DNA of 42,170 nucleotides from contig NZ_JAFBDB010000013.1 in assembly GCF_016908015.1 (NCBI RefSeq), forward strand, positions 1 to 42,170, read 5' to 3'. The notes under the pieces were generated by a model that saw nothing but the letters and a program-made list of their open reading frames with translations, made no database searches and was not told the DNA's origin. Numbering within the stretch: the first letter of the stretch is position 1; every line of letters begins with the position of its first letter. Shown piece after piece: positions 18,022 to 25,884 of the stretch. The stretch comes from Clostridium pascui. Its GTDB lineage: Bacteria; Bacillota; Clostridia; Clostridiales; Clostridiaceae. Both the position numbers and the translations under genes were made by a program.

Positions 18022-18060
18022 CAGCAATTAGACAAGTTTTAATTGCTGAACTAATTGCTG
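18022..18060 (+). promoter_or_regulatory. 5' leader with one left arm and two alternative right arms
   Basis: CAGCAATTA (18022-18030) can pair perfectly with TAATTGCTG at 18040-18048 or at 18052-18060. The two folds are mutually exclusive. The structures sit in the predicted leader of the fusion gene, ahead of its ribosome site (GAGGAGG). Function unknown. Confidence 0.35.
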
Positions 18061-18116
18061 CAGTTAATTAAATAATTACATTTATGAAATTGTTTTAATT
18101 ATGAGGAGGTATATGT

Positions 18117-20021
18117 ATGTTTTTTAAGACTACAGAACAACACGAAGATTTTAGGTTGAAAATTAGGCAATTTGCTGAAGAGCAAGTCAAGCCAATTGCA
18201 TTTATGTTGGATCAGGAAAACAAATTTCCTTCAGAAGTGGTTAGCGGATTAGCTGATATGGGAGTAATGGGGATCCCATATGCAAAAGAATACGGTGGAG
18301 CAGGCTTGGATGTAATCAGTTATGCAATTGCTGTTGAGGAATTGTCAAGAGTGGATGGAGGTACAGGTGTAATTCTTTCTGCTCATACATCACTAGGCAC
18401 ATATCCAATTTCCGCCTATGGAACAGAAGGACAAAAACAAAAGTATTTAATCCCCCTTGCAAAGGGAGAAAAGCTTGGTGCATTTGGTCTCACCGAGGAG
18501 AATGCCGGAAGTGACGCTGGTGGTACTGAAACTACTGCTGTTCTAGAAGGTGATTATTATATTTTAAATGGTGAAAAGATTTTCATTACCAACGGCGGCG
18601 AGGCTGATATTTATATTGTTTTTGCAGTTACTACGCCAAATATAGGTACCCGCGGCATAAGTGCGTTTATCGTAGAGAAGGGCTGGGAGGGCTTTAGTTT
18701 TGGTAAACACTACGATAAGATGGGTATTCGTTCTTCCGCAACTGCTGAGTTAATTTTTAATAATGTAAAGGTACCTAAGGAAAATTTATTAGGTAAGGAA
18801 GGAGAAGGCTTTAAGATTGCTATGTCCACGTTGGATGGGGGACGTATTGGTATTGCAGCCCAAGCCCTAGGCATAGCACAAGGTGCTTATGAGAATGCTT
18901 TGGAATATTCAAAAGAAAGAGTTCAATTTGGTAAACCTATATGTCAGCAGCAAGTTATTGCTTTTAAGTTAGCTGATATGGCCACAAAGCTTAGAGCTGC
19001 TAGGATGCTTATTTATAGTGCAGCAGAACTTAAGCAAAATCACGAACATTATGCTATGGAATCTGCTATGGCAAAACAATATGCTTCCGACGTTTGCCTT
19101 GAGATCGTTAACGATGCTGTTCAGATATTTGGCGGAAGTGGTTATCTTAAAGGTATGGAAGTTGAACGTGCATATAGAGATGCTAAGATTTGTACAATTT
19201 ATGAAGGAACTAACGAAATTCAACGTGTGGTTATTGCTGCCAATATCATTGGAAAGATGCCTAAAACTGAGTATGTAGGTAAAACTTCTCGTGAACCTGC
19301 CACAGGGTATCGTAAGAAAGTAATTTATAAGGATGGAACGCTTGAAGAAAGAGTTAATGCTCTTGCGGAAGCACTTAAGGCAGATGGCTATGATTTCACA
19401 GTTGGAATTCCTTTAGATACTCCTATAACCAAGGCAGAAAGAGTAGTAAGTGCGGGTCTAGGCATAGGAGAAAAGAAGAACATGAGGCTTATTAAAGATT
19501 TGGCAGTACAAGCTGGTGCGGCTATAGGTTCTTCACGTCCAGTAGCTGAAACCCTTAAATATGTACCACTTAATCGCTATGTTGGTATGTCTGGTCAAAA
19601 ATTTAATGGAAATCTTTATATTGCATGCGGTATTTCCGGTGCAGGTCAGCATTTGAAGGGTATAAAGGATGCTGCTACAATTGTTGCCATAAATATTGAC
19701 CCTAATGCTAAGATATTTAAAAACGCAGACTACGGTATTGTTGGCGATTTAATGGAAGTATTGCCGCTGCTTACTGAAGCTTTAGATAACGGAGAAGCAA
19801 AGAAGGAAGCTCCACCAATGAAGAAGATGAAGAGAGCTGTTCCTAAGAAAGTTGTTCCAACTTGGAAACATTATGTATGTAATGGATGTGGTTATGAATA
19901 CGATCCTGGTGTTGGTGATCCAGAGGAAGAAATAGCTCCAGGAACGTTATTTGAAAATATATCAGAAGAGTGGACTTGTCCTGCTTGCGGTGAAGAAAAG
20001 AATATGTTTATAGAAGTGTAG
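18117..20021 (+). CDS. Acyl-CoA dehydrogenase / EtfA FAD domain / rubredoxin fusion protein
   Basis: This 634-residue protein has three redox modules. Residues 1-380 are a full acyl-CoA dehydrogenase of the short-chain/butyryl-CoA type, with FGLTEENAGSDAGGT, FITNGGEADIYIVFA and catalytic base E363 in YEGTNEIQ. Residues about 438-559 are the C-terminal FAD-binding domain of the ETF alpha subunit (AGAAIGSSRP, LYIACGISGAGQHLKG, VAINIDPNAKIF, ADYGIVGDL); the N-terminal EtfA domain and all of EtfB are absent. A Lys/Pro-rich linker (about 560-583) leads to a complete rubredoxin with C588-x2-C591 and C621-x2-C624. Read as established family chemistry, electrons from an acyl-CoA would pass from FAD to FAD to Fe. 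The flavodiiron gene 51 nt downstream is the likely acceptor. The fusion is in frame with even codon use, so it is real rather than a sequencing join. Acyl-CoA specificity is not known. Confidence 0.92.
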   Translation: MFFKTTEQHEDFRLKIRQFAEEQVKPIAFMLDQENKFPSEVVSGLADMGVMGIPYAKEYGGAGLDVISYAIAVEELSRVDGGTGVILSAHTSLGTYPISAYGTEGQKQKYLIPLAKGEKLGAFGLTEENAGSDAGGTETTAVLEGDYYILNGEKIFITNGGEADIYIVFAVTTPNIGTRGISAFIVEKGWEGFSFGKHYDKMGIRSSATAELIFNNVKVPKENLLGKEGEGFKIAMSTLDGGRIGIAAQALGIAQGAYENALEYSKERVQFGKPICQQQVIAFKLADMATKLRAARMLIYSAAELKQNHEHYAMESAMAKQYASDVCLEIVNDAVQIFGGSGYLKGMEVERAYRDAKICTIYEGTNEIQRVVIAANIIGKMPKTEYVGKTSREPATGYRKKVIYKDGTLEERVNALAEALKADGYDFTVGIPLDTPITKAERVVSAGLGIGEKKNMRLIKDLAVQAGAAIGSSRPVAETLKYVPLNRYVGMSGQKFNGNLYIACGISGAGQHLKGIKDAATIVAINIDPNAKIFKNADYGIVGDLMEVLPLLTEALDNGEAKKEAPPMKKMKRAVPKKVVPTWKHYVCNGCGYEYDPGVGDPEEEIAPGTLFENISEEWTCPACGEEKNMFIEV

Positions 20022-20072
20022 CTCCTATAAGTAAACACAATAATATGTTTTGGTGTAAAGGAGGATTAATCA

Positions 20073-21272
20073 ATGTATTGTGTTAGAAAAATAACTGAGG
20101 ATCTTTATTGGGTTGGTGGTAACGATCATCGCCTTGCTTTATTTGAAAATGTTCACCCCATTCCAAGAGGGGTTTCATATAATTCATATTTACTTTTAGA
20201 TGAGAAAACAGTGCTATTTGATACAGTGGACTGGTCAATTTGCCGTCAGTTTCTTGAAAATATTAAAGGGGTTTTAGGGGATCGAACTTTAGATTATATG
20301 GTAATCAATCATATGGAACCAGATCATGCAGCTTGCATTGAAGAAATTGTTCTTCGCTTTCCAGATGTAAAGATTATATGTACTGAAAAGGCGTTTATGT
20401 TCATGCATCAGTTTGGTTTTCAAATTGATGACAATATAACACAAGTTAAAGAGGGAGATACTATGTGCTTTGGAAAGCACAATGTTGTATTTGTATCTGC
20501 TCCAATGGTACATTGGCCAGAAGCTATGGTAACCTATGATACTACTGATGGTGTATTATTTTCAGCTGATGCCTTTGGATCCTTCGGCGCTTTAGATGGA
20601 AAGCTTTTTAATGATGAGATGAACTTTGACCGCGATTGGATTGACGATGCTAGAAGGTATTACACAAATATTGTAGGAAAGTATGGACCTCATGTTCAAG
20701 CTCTTTTAAAGAAAGCTAGTACTATTGACATTAAAATTATATGCCCACTGCATGGACCAGTATGGCGTAATGATTTGGGATACTTTTTAGATAAGTATAG
20801 TAAGTGGAGCAGCTATGAACCTGAAGAAAAGGGTGTAATGATTGTTTATGCAACAATGTATGGAAATACAGAAGCTGCTGCTACTGATTTGGCAACAAGG
20901 TTAGTTGAAAAAGGAATGACAAATGTAGTTATGTATGATGTTTCAAAAACTCATGTGTCATATTTGATTTCGGAATCATTTAAATATAGCCATATAGTTC
21001 TTGCATCTGTAACCTATAATTTGAAGATTTATCCACCAATGCTTGCATACATTATGGATATGAAGGCATTAAATCTTCAAAAACGTACTTTTGCCCTTAT
21101 AGAAAATGGTTCATGGGCTCCTCAATCAGGTAAATTAATGCATGAACTTTTAGATGAGATGAAAGAAATGACTATTTTAGATAATGAGGTGACAGTGACA
21201 TCATCATTGAAAGAAAGTGATGAGGATTCAATGGATGCTCTTGCTGACAGCATTATAGCATCAATGAAGTAA
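20073..21272 (+). CDS. Flavodiiron protein (FprA-type O2/NO reductase)
   Basis: The 399-residue protein is a class A flavodiiron protein. The beta-lactamase-like domain keeps a complete diiron site: H80-x-E82-x-D84-H85, H147, D166 and H227. The flavodoxin domain starts at about residue 250 with MIVYATMYGNTEAAA for FMN. These enzymes are cytoplasmic head-to-tail dimers that reduce O2 to water, or NO to N2O, with electrons usually delivered by rubredoxin. Here the preceding gene itself carries a rubredoxin domain, so the pair probably forms one electron chain. The gap is 51 nt, with AAAGGAGG before the ATG, consistent with an operon. A terminator follows. Confidence 0.94.
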   Translation: MYCVRKITEDLYWVGGNDHRLALFENVHPIPRGVSYNSYLLLDEKTVLFDTVDWSICRQFLENIKGVLGDRTLDYMVINHMEPDHAACIEEIVLRFPDVKIICTEKAFMFMHQFGFQIDDNITQVKEGDTMCFGKHNVVFVSAPMVHWPEAMVTYDTTDGVLFSADAFGSFGALDGKLFNDEMNFDRDWIDDARRYYTNIVGKYGPHVQALLKKASTIDIKIICPLHGPVWRNDLGYFLDKYSKWSSYEPEEKGVMIVYATMYGNTEAAATDLATRLVEKGMTNVVMYDVSKTHVSYLISESFKYSHIVLASVTYNLKIYPPMLAYIMDMKALNLQKRTFALIENGSWAPQSGKLMHELLDEMKEMTILDNEVTVTSSLKESDEDSMDALADSIIASMK

Positions 21273-21283
21273 TTAAATATTTT

Positions 21284-21327
21284 AAAATAGTAGCTAACTA
21301 TTTGCATAGATGGCTGCTATTTTTTTG
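21284..21327 (+). terminator. Intrinsic terminator after flavodiiron gene
   Basis: AAATAGTAGC pairs with GCTGCTATTT, the stem extends inward with ACTAT/ATAGA, the loop is TTGC, and TTTTTTT follows. It closes the fusion-FDP operon. Confidence 0.85.
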
Positions 21328-21472
21328 AGATTATTTTCCATAATAAACACTTATTTGGAACAATTTTTATATTTTGCCATAGTTATGGTATAATAAACGG
21401 GATTGCTCTTTGATAAGCATTTATTATTTTAAAGAAATATTTGAGAATTTTTCAATTAAGGGGGATAGTTAT

Positions 21473-22255
21473 ATGGAAAATGATGTGACTGTTGAAATAA
21501 AAGACCTTCGTATGAGTTATGGAGATAAGGAAGTTTTAAAGGGAATAAATTTGGAAGTGCATAAAGGTGAGGTTATAGGCTATATAGGTACTAATGGAGC
21601 TGGTAAGAGTACAACAATTAAAATAATATTAGGTATTGTTGAAGGATATACAGGAGAGGTAAGGGTTCTGGGACAGGATATATCAAAGGATAAATTAGAT
21701 TATAAAAGAAAAATTGGATATGTACCTGAGGTTGCTGAAATATATGATAATCTTACCGCAAGAGAGTATCTTACTTTTATAGGAGAACTGTATGGAATGA
21801 ATGGTGAAATGGTAGATAAGAAAGCAGAAAAACTTATGGATATATTTGGTATAGGGGATTCCTATAATTCAAGAATCAGCTCTTATTCTAAAGGTATGAA
21901 GCAAAAGGTTTTAATCATATCGAGTTTACTTCATAATCCAGACATATTGTTCTGGGATGAACCTTTGAGCGGGTTGGATGCAAATAGTGTAATGATTGTA
22001 AAGGAAATTCTTGCTCAGCTGGCAAAGCAGGGCAAAACTATATTTTATTCATCTCATATAATGGACGTAGTCGAAAAAATAAGTAATAGGATAGTATTAT
22101 TGAATAACGGAGAAGTTGTGGCAGATGGCAGTTTTCAAGAGCTTAAGGAAAGCTCAAAAGAGGGATCTTTGGAACAAATATTTAATCAAATTACAGGTTT
22201 TAGCCAATATGAAGCTATTGCAGAAGAATTTGTATCAATAGTTGAAGAGGTGTAA
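21473..22255 (+). CDS. ABC transporter ATP-binding protein
   Basis: The roughly 260-residue ATPase has Walker A GTNGAGKST, a signature read as SSYSKGMKQK, Walker B ILFWDEPLSGLD and switch His in SSHIMD. It is closest in style to the CcmA/ABC-2 exporter ATPases that pair with a separate membrane protein. I chose ATG 21473 over the upstream in-frame start at 21410, because AAGGGGG (21458-21464) sits 8 nt before it and the domain starts soon after. The next gene begins 4 nt after its stop and is its probable membrane partner. Confidence 0.9.
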   Translation: MENDVTVEIKDLRMSYGDKEVLKGINLEVHKGEVIGYIGTNGAGKSTTIKIILGIVEGYTGEVRVLGQDISKDKLDYKRKIGYVPEVAEIYDNLTAREYLTFIGELYGMNGEMVDKKAEKLMDIFGIGDSYNSRISSYSKGMKQKVLIISSLLHNPDILFWDEPLSGLDANSVMIVKEILAQLAKQGKTIFYSSHIMDVVEKISNRIVLLNNGEVVADGSFQELKESSKEGSLEQIFNQITGFSQYEAIAEEFVSIVEEV

Positions 22256-22259
22256 TTTG

Positions 22260-23903
22260 ATGAAAGATTTTAAGATTTTGAGATTTTTAGATAAATTAAA
22301 ACCTGTATTTGAAAAGCTTGGGATTGACTATAGAGTAATGAGAAAAATCCTTCAAATGAAGCTATTAATGGACGGAAGAAGAGTGCCAACGGTTTTTGCT
22401 GGTAATAATAAAAATAAAGATGATGATGGTAATAAATTTTTAAAATCTTTATGGATATATATTTTTATGGGATTGATATTAATTCCTTTTGTGATTATGA
22501 AAAATAATTATATATATCAAATGAGTATTGTATTTGTTATAATTATGTTTTTTGTTATGACCTCTTTGATTTCGGATTTTTCTTCTGTACTTTTAGATAT
22601 TAGAGATAAAAATATAATAGGGACAAAACCCGTAGATCCAAAATCCTTAAGACTTGCAAAGACTATTCATATTTCAATATATATGTTTTATTTAACTGCT
22701 GCTTTAGTAGGACCAGCACTTTTAGTGAGTTTATATACCCAAGGGATAGAATTTTTTATTCTTTTTCTTTTTTCTATAATATTATTGGATTTGTTTATTA
22801 TAGTACTAACATCATTAGTATATTTTTTAATTTTAAGATTTTTTGATGGAGAAAAGCTTAAAGATATAATTAATTACATCCAAATAATATTAACAATAGT
22901 AATTTCAATAGGATATCAATTGCTAGGAAGACTATTTAGTATAGTGGACTTAAAAATTCAATTTACACCAAAGTGGTGGCAATATTTTATAGCACCTATC
23001 TGGTTTTCTGCACCATTTCAAATGATTAAAAAATCAGAAGTAAATAGCTACTATATAACATTTACTATTATGGCTATTGTTATTCCTATTGCATCAATCA
23101 TAGTTTATACAAAGCTAATGAGTGTTTTTGAAAAAAACTTACAAAAGCTGAATAATAACTATGATAGCAATAAAAAAGCTAAAAGAAAACCAGCTGAATT
23201 ACTGTCAAGGATTTTATGCAGAAGTAAAGAGGAAAGAATATTTTTTAGGTTTGCTTCTGATATGATGAAAAATGAAAGAGAATTTAAGCTTAAAGTATAT
23301 CCTTCATTAGGATTTTCTATAGTGTTTCCTTTTATATTTTTATTTCAGCAGTTTGCAATATCTAGTATAAAAGAGGTTTCTCAAGGAAAATCATACTTTT
23401 TTATATATTTTTCTGGCCTAATGTTATCTACTATTATGCTAATGATTAGATATTCCGAAAGATATAAAGGAGCATGGATTTATAAGGCTTTACCAATTAA
23501 TAATGTTTCAAATGTATTTAGAGGGACTATAAAGGCCTTTATAGCAAAGCTGTTTTTTCCTATATTTTTATTTCAATCTATAATTTTTATTGCCATATTT
23601 GGAGTTAGAATAGTACCAGATGTATTAGTATCATTTTTAAATATGATGATATTTAATACGTTATGTTTTATGGCATCTAAAAAATCTTTGCCATTTTCGC
23701 AGGCTTTTGGATCAGCACAGCAAACAAATGGATTTATAAATTTCATGTTAACCATAGTACTTGGTATTTTGGGAGTAATTCATTATAAAATAGCAAACAT
23801 AAGTTATGGAGTATATGTATATTTATTTATATCATTTATAGTCAATTTTGTGCTGTGGAAAATAGCATTTAATATCTCGCCTAAAAGGGTTGTTAACAAC
23901 TGA
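22260..23903 (+). CDS. Large membrane protein, probable ABC transporter permease partner
   Basis: The 547-residue protein has about 12 hydrophobic spans grouped in two halves, separated by a charged region (about residues 290-335, rich in Lys, Arg and Asn). No residue-level family signature is evident to me, but multi-span proteins of this size next to a CcmA-like ATPase occur widely in clostridia. The start is ATG 22260, with GAAGAGG 9 nt upstream; the TTG 22242 lies inside the ATPase gene. Substrate unknown. Confidence 0.75.
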   Translation: MKDFKILRFLDKLKPVFEKLGIDYRVMRKILQMKLLMDGRRVPTVFAGNNKNKDDDGNKFLKSLWIYIFMGLILIPFVIMKNNYIYQMSIVFVIIMFFVMTSLISDFSSVLLDIRDKNIIGTKPVDPKSLRLAKTIHISIYMFYLTAALVGPALLVSLYTQGIEFFILFLFSIILLDLFIIVLTSLVYFLILRFFDGEKLKDIINYIQIILTIVISIGYQLLGRLFSIVDLKIQFTPKWWQYFIAPIWFSAPFQMIKKSEVNSYYITFTIMAIVIPIASIIVYTKLMSVFEKNLQKLNNNYDSNKKAKRKPAELLSRILCRSKEERIFFRFASDMMKNEREFKLKVYPSLGFSIVFPFIFLFQQFAISSIKEVSQGKSYFFIYFSGLMLSTIMLMIRYSERYKGAWIYKALPINNVSNVFRGTIKAFIAKLFFPIFLFQSIIFIAIFGVRIVPDVLVSFLNMMIFNTLCFMASKKSLPFSQAFGSAQQTNGFINFMLTIVLGILGVIHYKIANISYGVYVYLFISFIVNFVLWKIAFNISPKRVVNN

Positions 23904-23925
23904 GCATGGTTTTAGTAAAATACTT

Positions 23926-23965
23926 AGTAAGCCTGTGGAAAGTCTATCCACAGGCTTACTGTATT
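23926..23965 (+). terminator. Stem-loop after ABC membrane gene
   Basis: AGTAAGCCTGTGGA pairs exactly with TCCACAGGCTTACT across 7 nt. The T tract is poor (GTATTAAAA), so termination may be inefficient. Confidence 0.6.
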
Positions 23966-23985
23966 AAAAAAATTCCAAATTTATG

Positions 23986-23991
23986 TATAAT
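23986..23991 (+). promoter_or_regulatory. Possible -10 element of the MFS leader transcript
   Basis: A perfect TATAAT lies 61 nt before the first tiny ORF of the MFS leader. No strong -35 is visible. Confidence 0.35.
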
Positions 23992-24046
23992 ATAAATAAA
24001 CTCAAATATAAACATGAAAAAATATAAATGTAAAGGTGTTGTAAAT

Positions 24047-24073
24047 ATGCAAAAAGAGGTAGTTTTTAATTAA
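24047..24073 (+). CDS. Candidate 8-residue leader peptide (MQKEVVFN)
   Basis: ATG is preceded by AAAGGTG at 8 nt and followed by a stop after eight codons. It lies near the 5' end of the long leader of the MFS gene, ahead of two hairpin terminators. Drug-exporter genes in Firmicutes are often controlled by ribosome stalling on such peptides, but nothing here proves translation. Confidence 0.35.
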   Translation: MQKEVVFN

Positions 24074-24250
24074 ACTAACTTAATAGGGATTAATTTTAGA
24101 AAGTACATTGAAAAAATCTTGAATTACTCAAGGTTTATTTGTAGTGGAAGTAATTATTAAAATATTGATTGCTACCATGTTTATTTATGTACTTCTAAAA
24201 TAATGATTATTATAATGAGCATGTTACACCTTATTTGCATAATAGGAAAG

Positions 24251-24275
24251 CCGTGTTCTAAACACGGTATTTTTA
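24251..24275 (+). terminator. Intrinsic terminator in the MFS leader (first)
   Basis: CCGTGTT pairs with AACACGG around a CTA loop and is followed by TATTTTTA. No ordinary gene lies between the previous terminator and this one, so it ends a leader transcript or small RNA. Confidence 0.7.
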
Positions 24276-24395
24276 TGCCTATTTTTGCTGCATTTATAGA
24301 TATGATTATGAAATTTTAATTTATATATCCTAGTAATAACCTGTATAAATTAAAGTTTTAAGTCCATGTTTATATTTGGTTTATATAATTAAGAG

Positions 24396-24434
24396 GCTGT
24401 AAGTGAATTTGTGTTCGTTTGCGGCTTTTTTTTA
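24396..24434 (+). terminator. Intrinsic terminator in the MFS leader (second)
   Basis: GCTGTAAGTGAA pairs with TTCGTTTGCGGC, allowing G-U pairs at four positions, and is followed by eight Ts. It lies 17 nt before the 25-aa ORF that precedes the exporter gene. Confidence 0.65.
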
Positions 24435-24449
24435 TTTGAGGAGATTACT

Positions 24450-24527
24450 ATGATGATTTATATATCTAAAATATTTACATTAAAGGATATAAACAAACTT
24501 TTTAATAAATATAAGGATGGTGAATAA
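24450..24527 (+). CDS. Small ORF (25 aa) coupled to the MFS gene
   Basis: Reads MMIYISKIFTLKDINKLFNK and ends KYKDGE. GAGGAG precedes its ATG by 7 nt, and its stop is 3 nt before the exporter ATG, so the exporter's own ribosome site lies inside it. Translational coupling is likely. It may be a leader peptide rather than a functional protein. Confidence 0.5.
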   Translation: MMIYISKIFTLKDINKLFNKYKDGE

Positions 24528-24530
24528 TTA

Positions 24531-25760
24531 ATGATTAAGAAACTTTCAGCATATAAAATTTATTTGTTATTTTCCGCTATTACAGCAATGTGCTTTTCAA
24601 TGGGTGCGACAGTTATGATATTGTACCACATTGAAAAGGTGCATTTGAACCCGCTTCAACTTATACTTGTGGGAACTACTTTAGAAGCGGCGTGTTTTTT
24701 ATTTGAGATTCCTACAGGTATAGTTGCGGATATATACAGCCGTAAATTATCTATTATTATTGGTACAGCTTTGACAGGGTTAGGATTTATTTTAGAAGGT
24801 TCTATTTCTAGTTTTGTTTTTGTACTAGCAGCACAAATAGTATGGGGCTTAGGTTCTACATTTGTTAGTGGAGCTGTTGAGGCATGGATTGCTGAAGAAG
24901 AAAAAGCTAAAGACTTAGATCAAATATATATAAGAGGAGCACAGGCAGGACAAATTGGTACAGTTATAGGAATAATATTAAGTACAATAATAGGGAATTT
25001 ATCTATTAGACTGCCAATTATATTTAGTGGATGTTTATTTATAATGTTTGCATTGTTTTTAGCATTGTATATGCCAGAAAACAATTTTAATCCATCTGCT
25101 CCTGAAGATTTAAATACCTTCAAAAAGATGGGATACACACTTAAAGCTGGTCTTAAGTTTATAAAAAGTAAGCTTATAATAATGATGTTACTTTCTGCAA
25201 CTTTATTTTACGGTTTATCCAGCGAAGGTTATGATAGACTTTCCAGTGCGCATTTTCTTCAGGATACTACCCTTCCTAAGATTGGAAGTCTTCAACCAGT
25301 AACTTGGTTTGGTATTTTTGGAATTACAGGAATGATATTAAGTGCTATAGTAATGCAGTTTATAGCAAAGAATCTAGAAGAAAGAGACAAGTTTCAAAGT
25401 GGGAAAGTATTATTAGCTACAAATATATTTTATATATTCTTTATGTTAGTATTTGCACTTACAAGAAACTTTAGTTTAATGCTAATAGCTTATTTAACAA
25501 CAAATATGTTTAGAACTATAAATGAGCCTATATTTAATGCATGGTTAAATAGTCATATAGATGACAGTGCAAGAGCCACTGTGCTTTCTATAAATGGACA
25601 AATAAATGCTTTAGGGCAAATTTTAGGTGGACCAATTATAGGAGTAATAGCTACAAAAATTTCTGTAAGTATTGGTATAGCAAGTACTTCATTATTGTTA
25701 ACACCGGTGTTGGTGCTATATGCCATTGCAATGATAATGGATAAAAAGCGTATAAAATAA
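24531..25760 (+). CDS. MFS transporter, probable drug exporter
   Basis: The 409-residue protein has about 12 membrane spans. Loop 2-3 carries MFS motif A as GIVADIYSRK (about residues 63-72), and its N-terminal region (LILVGTTLEAACFLFEIPTGIVAD) is like that of Firmicute multidrug and macrolide/tetracycline exporters. Substrate cannot be assigned. The ATG follows the small ORF by 3 nt and uses a GGATGGTG site in it. The unusual leader upstream, with two terminators and two tiny ORFs, suggests conditional expression. Confidence 0.85.
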   Translation: MIKKLSAYKIYLLFSAITAMCFSMGATVMILYHIEKVHLNPLQLILVGTTLEAACFLFEIPTGIVADIYSRKLSIIIGTALTGLGFILEGSISSFVFVLAAQIVWGLGSTFVSGAVEAWIAEEEKAKDLDQIYIRGAQAGQIGTVIGIILSTIIGNLSIRLPIIFSGCLFIMFALFLALYMPENNFNPSAPEDLNTFKKMGYTLKAGLKFIKSKLIIMMLLSATLFYGLSSEGYDRLSSAHFLQDTTLPKIGSLQPVTWFGIFGITGMILSAIVMQFIAKNLEERDKFQSGKVLLATNIFYIFFMLVFALTRNFSLMLIAYLTTNMFRTINEPIFNAWLNSHIDDSARATVLSINGQINALGQILGGPIIGVIATKISVSIGIASTSLLLTPVLVLYAIAMIMDKKRIK

Positions 25761-25800
25761 TTTAATGAATCCATTTACATGCTCTAAGATTTTATAAAAC

Positions 25801-25815
25801 TTAAGATTTCTTAAG
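25801..25815 (+). promoter_or_regulatory. TTAAG repeats upstream of vanY-type operon
   Basis: TTAAGATTTC-TTAAG places two copies 10 nt apart directly upstream of the likely -35 (TTGTAA, 25831). The same TTAAGATTT unit occurs before the other two-component operon at 13097 and 13120. A response-regulator binding site is the inference. Confidence 0.4.
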
Positions 25816-25840
25816 GAATTTTTATAAGTGTTGTAAAGTT

Positions 25841-25875
25841 TCCCTTCTAAAATAAAATTATCACATTAGAAGGGA
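25841..25875 (+). promoter_or_regulatory. 10-bp inverted repeat covering the vanY ribosome site
   Basis: TCCCTTCTAA and TTAGAAGGGA are perfectly complementary across 15 nt. The right arm contains the ribosome site. If transcribed whole, it would hide that site. However, a possible promoter (TTGTAA 25831, TAAAAT 25853) lies inside the region, in which case the dyad would be a DNA operator instead. Confidence 0.45.
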
Positions 25876-25884
25876 AGTAAAAAT

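Noticed and set aside
18117-20021. Frameshift or assembly artefact joining three genes
   Set aside because: The frame is continuous through both junctions, with a Lys/Pro-rich linker before rubredoxin and intact key residues in all three modules.
24117-24201. Hydrophobic peptide (GTG start, about 19 residues ending FIYVLLK) as a type I toxin
   Set aside because: No ribosome site precedes the start, an in-frame stop lies just upstream, and no antitoxin RNA promoter is evident.
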